From Flavobacterium sp. LC2016-01 (GTDB taxonomy: Bacteria > Bacteroidota > Bacteroidia > Flavobacteriales > Flavobacteriaceae): DNA of 64,000 nucleotides. The stretch spans positions 868,001 through 932,000 of the forward strand of contig NZ_WMIC01000001.1 of assembly GCF_009711135.1 (NCBI RefSeq), in the 5' to 3' direction. This document shows, piece after piece, positions 59,848 through 64,000 of this stretch. The notes under the pieces are model-generated. The model was not told the DNA's origin. It saw only the letters and a program-made list of their open reading frames with translations, and made no database searches. Position numbers and translations under genes: made by a program. Position 1 is the stretch's first letter. Each line of letters opens with the position of its first letter.

Positions 59848-61398
59848 TTAATGATCAGAAAGAATAATATTGGTTTTTGGCTTTTTAGATTTGTTCATTA
59901 CCAGCAATAACAGGGGCAGCGTGAGTACAAAAAATAAACCTACAAAAAGAAAAGCGTCTCTATAACTCAATAAAGAAGATTGTCTCGTTACTATATTTTC
60001 CATTAATTTCAATGCTTTTGATCTTGCTTCATTATAAGCAAAACCGCGATGCTGAAAATAATTGATGTAACTATTGATACGATTCATTGCTTTTACATTG
60101 TCCAGAGTAACATTCGAAATCAAATCATTTCGATGTGCTGCAAAACGATGCACGATATAGGTATTGATTATCGATACACCAAAAGAACCTCCTAATTGAC
60201 GCATCATATTATTAAGCGCGGCGCCTTGGCCGACATCTTTATCATCAAGCGAAGAAACCGCAAGCATGGTAAGCGGAACGGTTAGTAAAGCCATTCCCAA
60301 AGCTCGGAAAACAAGCGCTGTTGATACTTCAAAAGCACTGGTGTCTAAAGTTATTTCAGACATTCTCCAATTAAAATAAATGAACAACATAAATCCTGCT
60401 GCAATAATGATAACCGGCGAAACACCTTTTTGCAATAAAGTGCCACAGAGTTTTAAAGCAACAAGCGCAAATAAGGCACCCGGCAGCAGCAGTAAACCAG
60501 TTTGATAAGGCGAAAAACTCAAAAGGCGCTGTGCCACAACCGGACTGATGTAAATAGAAATGAACATTCCGAATCCGGTTACGAAAGTCAAAATCGCCGC
60601 AATACTTAAGGATTTGCTTTTAAGAACTTTAAGATTTACTACAGGTTTATCCACGGTCAATTCCCAATAAATGAAAGTTAATAAAGCAATTGTCGCAACA
60701 ACTGTCAAAACTATGATATAACGGGTTTCGAACCAATCTTCAACTTCACCTCGTTCTAAAACTGTTTGAAGTGCACCAACTCCAATGGCCAATAATGCAA
60801 TTCCGATCCAATCGACTTTTGCGATTTCGGGTTTTACAGGCGGTTCTTTCAGCAGAAAAAAGCAAGAAATAGCAACTAAAATTCCTATCGGAATATTGAT
60901 AAGGAAAATCCAAGGCCAGTCGTAGTTTTCCGTGATATAACCGCCAAGTGTTGGTCCAATTGTAGGTCCGATAAAAATTCCAGCTCCAAATAGTGCGCCT
61001 GCGGTTGATTGTTTGTCTTTCGGAAAAAGTTCAAATACAACAACCTGCGATATCGACAGCAAAGCACCACCGCCAATTCCCTGAAAAAACCTGAAAAATA
61101 CCAGCATCCAGATATTTGATGAATGACCGCACATGAAAGAACAAAACGTAAATAAAATAACCGAACCAATATAATAATTGCGTCGCCCAAGATTGGCACT
61201 CAAAAAACTCGTAATCGGAATAATAATCACATTGGCAATCGCATAAGCGGTAATTACCCAAGAAGTATCTTCAAGCGTTGCTCCCAGATTTCCGCTCATG
61301 TGAGAAAGCGCTACATTGACAATAGAAATATCAATAAGTTCCATAATCGCGGCCAAAATGACGGTGATTATTAAAAGTTTGCGTTGTAATGGATTCAT
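59848..61398 (-). CDS. DHA2-family (EmrB/QacA) multidrug MFS transporter
   Basis: A 516-aa inner-membrane transporter with 14 predicted helices. Motifs: ELIDISIVNVALSHMSGNLGAT (motif D1-like), ISFLSANLGRRNYYIGS (motif A, G..LGRR), FFRFFQGIGGGALLSISQVVVFELFP, GPTIGPTLGGYITENYDWPWIFLINIPIG (motif C). It exports drugs with protons. The operator at 61409-61424 lies 11 bp before its ATG, so it is probably repressed by the second TetR protein. It is normally paired with an EmrA-like adaptor, which is absent here. Confidence 0.93.
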   Translation of the reverse strand: MNPLQRKLLIITVILAAIMELIDISIVNVALSHMSGNLGATLEDTSWVITAYAIANVIIIPITSFLSANLGRRNYYIGSVILFTFCSFMCGHSSNIWMLVFFRFFQGIGGGALLSISQVVVFELFPKDKQSTAGALFGAGIFIGPTIGPTLGGYITENYDWPWIFLINIPIGILVAISCFFLLKEPPVKPEIAKVDWIGIALLAIGVGALQTVLERGEVEDWFETRYIIVLTVVATIALLTFIYWELTVDKPVVNLKVLKSKSLSIAAILTFVTGFGMFISIYISPVVAQRLLSFSPYQTGLLLLPGALFALVALKLCGTLLQKGVSPVIIIAAGFMLFIYFNWRMSEITLDTSAFEVSTALVFRALGMALLTVPLTMLAVSSLDDKDVGQGAALNNMMRQLGGSFGVSIINTYIVHRFAAHRNDLISNVTLDNVKAMNRINSYINYFQHRGFAYNEARSKALKLMENIVTRQSSLLSYRDAFLFVGLFFVLTLPLLLLVMNKSKKPKTNIILSDH

Positions 61399-61408
61399 AT
61401 TTTTGTAT

Positions 61409-61424
61409 TATACCGATTGGTATA
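61409..61424. promoter_or_regulatory. TetR-type operator in front of the MFS pump gene
   Basis: TATACC-GATT-GGTATA, a perfect inverted repeat of 6-bp half-sites. It is 11 bp upstream of the start codon, within the leader. Confidence 0.75.
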
Positions 61425-61472
61425 TTTTTAATTGTGAATTATTAATTATAAATTGTTAATTATAAATTTTAG

Positions 61473-62091
61473 TGTCAGGCTGAGCGATCCCGAGACTTCG
61501 GGAGAAGCCTCTCGGAGACCTAAAACTTGAAACTTGAAACCTGAAACCTGAAACTAAGAATTTACAATTCTTGCTTCACAATATTCGTTTTAAAAAGATT
61601 CGAATACGCCGTCGCAATCAACCTCGTTTGTGCTTCATTCCAAATTTCGCATTGTGCGTTTACAAACTGTCTTCCTTTTTTAATGATAGAAGTTCTGGCA
61701 ATAATGGTGTCGCCAACACGAGCCGGAGCAAAATAATCGACGTTTAAATTTATGGTCGTATAAAAGTTTTCTTCGTTTAAGGAAAACATCGTCGCGCCAA
61801 TACAATCATCAGCAATCGCTGCAATAACGCCGCCATGTAGTGATTTCACCGGATTTGACATTTCTTCTCTAACCAGGTATTGAAAAGTAACACTGCCATC
61901 TTCAGCAGCTAAAACTATTGGACGCATCCAAAGCATAAAAGGCGATGGAGAAGCTGTAAATTCTCTGTCAATGTGATCTTGAAGTACTTGTAGTCGTGTC
62001 ATAAGATTTTAGATTTTAGATTTTAGATTTTAGATTTTTTTTGTTTCAGGTTTTAGGTTTGCGAGAGGCTTTGACTTCACTCAGCCTGACA
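61473..62091. repeat. Inverted repeat flanking the thioesterase gene
   Basis: Left arm 61473-61555 and right arm 62041-62091 are related in inverted orientation: TGTCAGGCTGAG versus CTCAGCCTGACA, AAGCCTCTCG versus CGAGAGGCTTT, and AACCTGAAAC versus GTTTCAGGTT. Heptamer tandem repeats mark both (GAAACCT/GAAACTT at 61525-61555; TTTAGAT at 62004-62035). AT-rich aattgttaatt-type stretches lie outside the arms on both sides. The single gene between them is the thioesterase. Confidence 0.7.
61562..62002 (-). CDS. PaaI-family hotdog thioesterase
   Basis: A 146-aa hotdog-fold thioesterase. The catalytic region is SLHGGVIAAIADDCIGATMFSL, followed by TINLNVDYFAPARVGDTIIARTSIIKKGR, the classic PaaI/4HBT pattern (HGG motif with a downstream acidic residue). 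It hydrolyses acyl-CoA esters. It is flanked by inverted repeats (61473-61555 and 62041-62091). A third operator of the TATACC type lies at 62141-62156. Confidence 0.85.
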   Translation of the reverse strand: MTRLQVLQDHIDREFTASPSPFMLWMRPIVLAAEDGSVTFQYLVREEMSNPVKSLHGGVIAAIADDCIGATMFSLNEENFYTTINLNVDYFAPARVGDTIIARTSIIKKGRQFVNAQCEIWNEAQTRLIATAYSNLFKTNIVKQEL

Positions 62092-62140
62092 AACGCAATT
62101 AATAATTGATAATTAACAATTAACAATTAACAATTAAAAT

Positions 62141-62156
62141 AATACCGTTTGGTATA
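62141..62156. promoter_or_regulatory. TetR-type operator upstream of the thioesterase gene
   Basis: AATACC-GTTT-GGTATA, one base off the perfect palindrome. It lies 139 bp before the thioesterase ATG, separated from it by the repeat arm. It is near the 3' end of the second TetR gene. Confidence 0.6.
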
Positions 62157-62195
62157 TTTTTATTGCTAAAAAAAGCAACACTATTTGTTATTGCT

Positions 62196-62786
62196 TTATT
62201 CTAAGTCATCGATGATTTTAGTTACAGATAACATTATGTTTGATAAGTCTTTTAAATTTCCGGTTAATTTGCTGATCATGACAGAACCTTCAATTAAAGC
62301 GATTATCGTTAATGCGGTTCTTTCCGTGTCAATTGATTTTGCTTTGAATTCTCCGTTAAGAATTCCCTGATCTATAAAATAGATTATTTTTTCTTTCCAG
62401 TAATTAAGGGTTCTTTCAGCCGATTTTTTCAATATTGGGTGTGTATCATCAGATTCCGTTGCGGTATTTAAAATTGGACAACCGCCTTTTGTTACTTTCA
62501 GATTCGCATATTCCGAGTAAAGTTTTGGGTAAACCAAAAGTTTTCCTTTAAAAGTAGTCTGTTGGTCAATTTCTCGGGAAAAAGCTTCTTGAAGTTTCTT
62601 GACATTAAATTTAAAAGCTGCAATAGCCACTTCATCTTTATTTTCGAAATTCCCGTAAATACTTCCTTTTGTCAATCCGGTTGCCTCTGTAATATCGCTC
62701 ATCGAAGTGCCGCTGTAGCCTTTCATATTAAAGATGGACGCAGTTTGCTCTATAATAAACTGTTTGGTTCTTTCTGCTTTGCTCAT
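62196..62786 (-). CDS. TetR/AcrR-family repressor (TATACC specificity)
   Basis: A 196-aa repressor. The start is ATG 62786 (MSKAERTKQF), which aligns with its paralog at 59191; ATG 62810 would leave just 3 bp to the operator. DNA-binding domain 5-52 with recognition helix LTKGSIYGNF (38-47); the ligand domain has GGCPILNTATESDDTHP. Compared with the paralog the recognition helix differs at positions 45-46 (GN versus VH). Operator 62814-62829 lies 27 bp upstream. Targets: itself, the MFS pump and the thioesterase. Confidence 0.9.
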   Translation of the reverse strand: MSKAERTKQFIIEQTASIFNMKGYSGTSMSDITEATGLTKGSIYGNFENKDEVAIAAFKFNVKKLQEAFSREIDQQTTFKGKLLVYPKLYSEYANLKVTKGGCPILNTATESDDTHPILKKSAERTLNYWKEKIIYFIDQGILNGEFKAKSIDTERTALTIIALIEGSVMISKLTGNLKDLSNIMLSVTKIIDDLE

Positions 62787-62813
62787 GACAAAATCATTTT
62801 GATCCTGCAAATA

Positions 62814-62829
62814 TATACCAATCGGTATA
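62814..62829. promoter_or_regulatory. TetR-type operator in front of the second TetR gene (autoregulation)
   Basis: TATACC-AATC-GGTATA, a perfect inverted repeat. The distance to the start codon (27 bp) is nearly the same as for the paralog. Confidence 0.75.
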
Positions 62830-63044
62830 ATTATTTATTGTTTTCGCGAATTATTTTGATTTGGAGACGTTTAAAGTTGAAAATGAGGACTTTTAAGTTC
62901 AGAAACAGGCAAATTACAGGCGATTTGTCCATCGTTTTTGTAATTTTATGGATAAATAGGTGAATCGTCCACTAAATACCGTATTTAATTAGACAATATT
63001 ACGGATTTATAGGGGAACTTTGTCCCATACAAAAAGAGATAAAA

Positions 63045-63911
63045 ATGAAAACGAATATTCCACTTAAAAAACTAAACGAATCGAGTCTCGGTATTATGAT
63101 CGAAAAGATGAGTGACAGTTTTGTAGATTCAATCCGAAGAGAAGTGACAAGATCACATCGCAACGATTTCTGTATCTGCATTATACCGGAAAAAGGAAAA
63201 GGAAATTTTTTTGTTGATTTTAAAGAAGTTTATCTAAGCAACGGTTCACTGTTATTTTTGTATCCCGGCCAGGTGCAGCGCGTAATAGAAACCCAAAAAA
63301 TTGAAGGCTGGGTATTGTTTTTTGATAACAATTTAATAGACGATTATTCCAGATCAATATTAGAAGAATCTTTATATCACGGTCCTATTTTAGGAATTTC
63401 GAAAGAGCAAAAAACATGGTTTTTTCAATTGATGGAGCTGTTGTATTCCACTTCAAAGGCAAATGATATGGCAGCGTTTCATAAGCCGGCAATACGATCT
63501 ATAGTGGTATCGCTGATTTATAAAATTACGTCCATTTATCAGGCAACTGTTACCCAGGATATGAAAGAGCATTCGGTTCGCAGTACGGCGATTGTTGCTT
63601 CTTTTAGAAAACTGCTTCGCGAAAACTTTAAAGAAATCAAAAGCCCGATCGAATATGCGAACAGAATGAACCTTTCATTAGGTTATCTAAATGATACACT
63701 GAAAATGGTTACCGGCAATACGGTTACGTCATCGATTCAGGAAGAAGCCATTCGCGAAGCACAGCGATTGTTATGGTATTCGGATTTAAGTATAAAAGAA
63801 ATCGCCAATAGCATTGGTTTTGATGATCCGAAATATTTCAGCCGAATCTTTAGTAAAATAACCGATAAATCTCCAGGCCAGTTTAGAAGAAGCCATCAGG
63901 GCGATCAATAG
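63045..63911 (+). CDS. AraC-family transcriptional regulator
   Basis: A 288-aa regulator. Residues 1-170 are the sensor domain (FFVDFKEVYLSNGSLLFLYPGQVQRV, cupin-like). Residues about 190-285 are the double helix-turn-helix (SPIEYANRMNLSLGYLNDTLKMVTGNTVTSSIQEE; SIKEIANSIGFDDPKYFSRIFSKITDKSPGQFRRSH). It is divergent from the TetR gene, with about 230 bp between them. Targets cannot be named; a target downstream would lie past the window edge. Confidence 0.9.
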   Translation: MKTNIPLKKLNESSLGIMIEKMSDSFVDSIRREVTRSHRNDFCICIIPEKGKGNFFVDFKEVYLSNGSLLFLYPGQVQRVIETQKIEGWVLFFDNNLIDDYSRSILEESLYHGPILGISKEQKTWFFQLMELLYSTSKANDMAAFHKPAIRSIVVSLIYKITSIYQATVTQDMKEHSVRSTAIVASFRKLLRENFKEIKSPIEYANRMNLSLGYLNDTLKMVTGNTVTSSIQEEAIREAQRLLWYSDLSIKEIANSIGFDDPKYFSRIFSKITDKSPGQFRRSHQGDQ

Positions 63912-64000
63912 CGCCATTACTTTTTAAGTCCCTCAAATTTTAATGTTTAAAAAAATCTCCCATTGGGAGCAGGCATTCTTTTGCCTTATTTGAAATAATT
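63912..64000. other. Right edge, no gene seen
   Basis: 89 bp after the AraC gene. There is a weak hairpin TCTCCCATTGGGAGCA at 63956-63971. Nothing else is supported. Confidence 0.4.

Noticed and set aside
1..64000. tRNA, rRNA, prophage, integrase or replication origin
   Set aside because: No cloverleaf-like or rRNA-like sequence, no integrase, and no DnaA-box cluster was recognised on reading.

Overview
The window looks like a chromosomal segment of a Flavobacterium-type bacterium (Bacteroidota). The evidence is the low GC content, A-rich leaders before most start codons, many lipoprotein and AQ-type signal peptides, SusC/SusD pairs, and promoters of the Bacteroidota type (TTG or TTTG, about 20 nt, TAnnTTTG). 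No rRNA, tRNA, CRISPR array, transposase, integrase or phage gene was seen.

Layout. (1) 1-8317: the tail of a polysaccharide utilization locus, with a SusD C-terminus, a GH5-like lipoprotein, three GH43 enzymes, a GH2 enzyme and an aldose 1-epimerase; arabinan or arabinoxylan is the likely substrate class. (2) 8359-10938: a siderophore-type TonB receptor. (3) 11011-16120: a luciferase-like monooxygenase, a TSUP/DUF1634 transporter pair, a DsbA-family protein divergent from an HxlR regulator, and two exported thioredoxin-fold proteins. (4) 16414-19304: a large metallopeptidase-like protein with an unusual HExxGH motif, bracketed by two near-identical palindromic terminators. (5) 19306-27465: DUF3861, a LytTR two-component system, and a divergent RND efflux operon whose upstream region holds a 21-bp-spaced direct repeat. 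(6) 27598-30478: a small secreted protein and a large MscS channel. (7) 30666-36141: ApbE, a PepSY/flavodoxin/reductase fusion, a DUF2271 protein and an exported ankyrin protein. Together these look like an electron-transfer system across the inner membrane. Its upstream region shares a 20-of-21-bp box with the siderophore receptor. (8) 36381-37982: a Na+/H+ antiporter. (9) 38069-49847: a second glycan locus of the xylan type, with LacI, SusC, SusD, a surface glycan-binding protein, GH10 with an inserted carbohydrate-binding region, and a GH35-like enzyme. A palindromic LacI operator overlaps the susC promoter. (10) 50002-63911: a patchwork of small stress and detoxification modules: HxlR/DoxX with NmrA, esterase/AraC, ECF42 sigma with a DGPF protein, an AhpD-like protein, GNAT, a quinone-reductase-like enzyme, SDR, two paralogous TetR repressors, a DHA2 efflux pump, a thioesterase and a second AraC.

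The most interesting signals are three. The first is the putative metal-regulated flavin electron-transfer operon. The second is the pair of TetR paralogs with five near-perfect palindromic operators that split into two related specificities. The third is a family of MITE-like intergenic repeats with nested inverted repeats (three copies in the window). Functions are inferred from reading translated sequence and motifs; no database search was possible.
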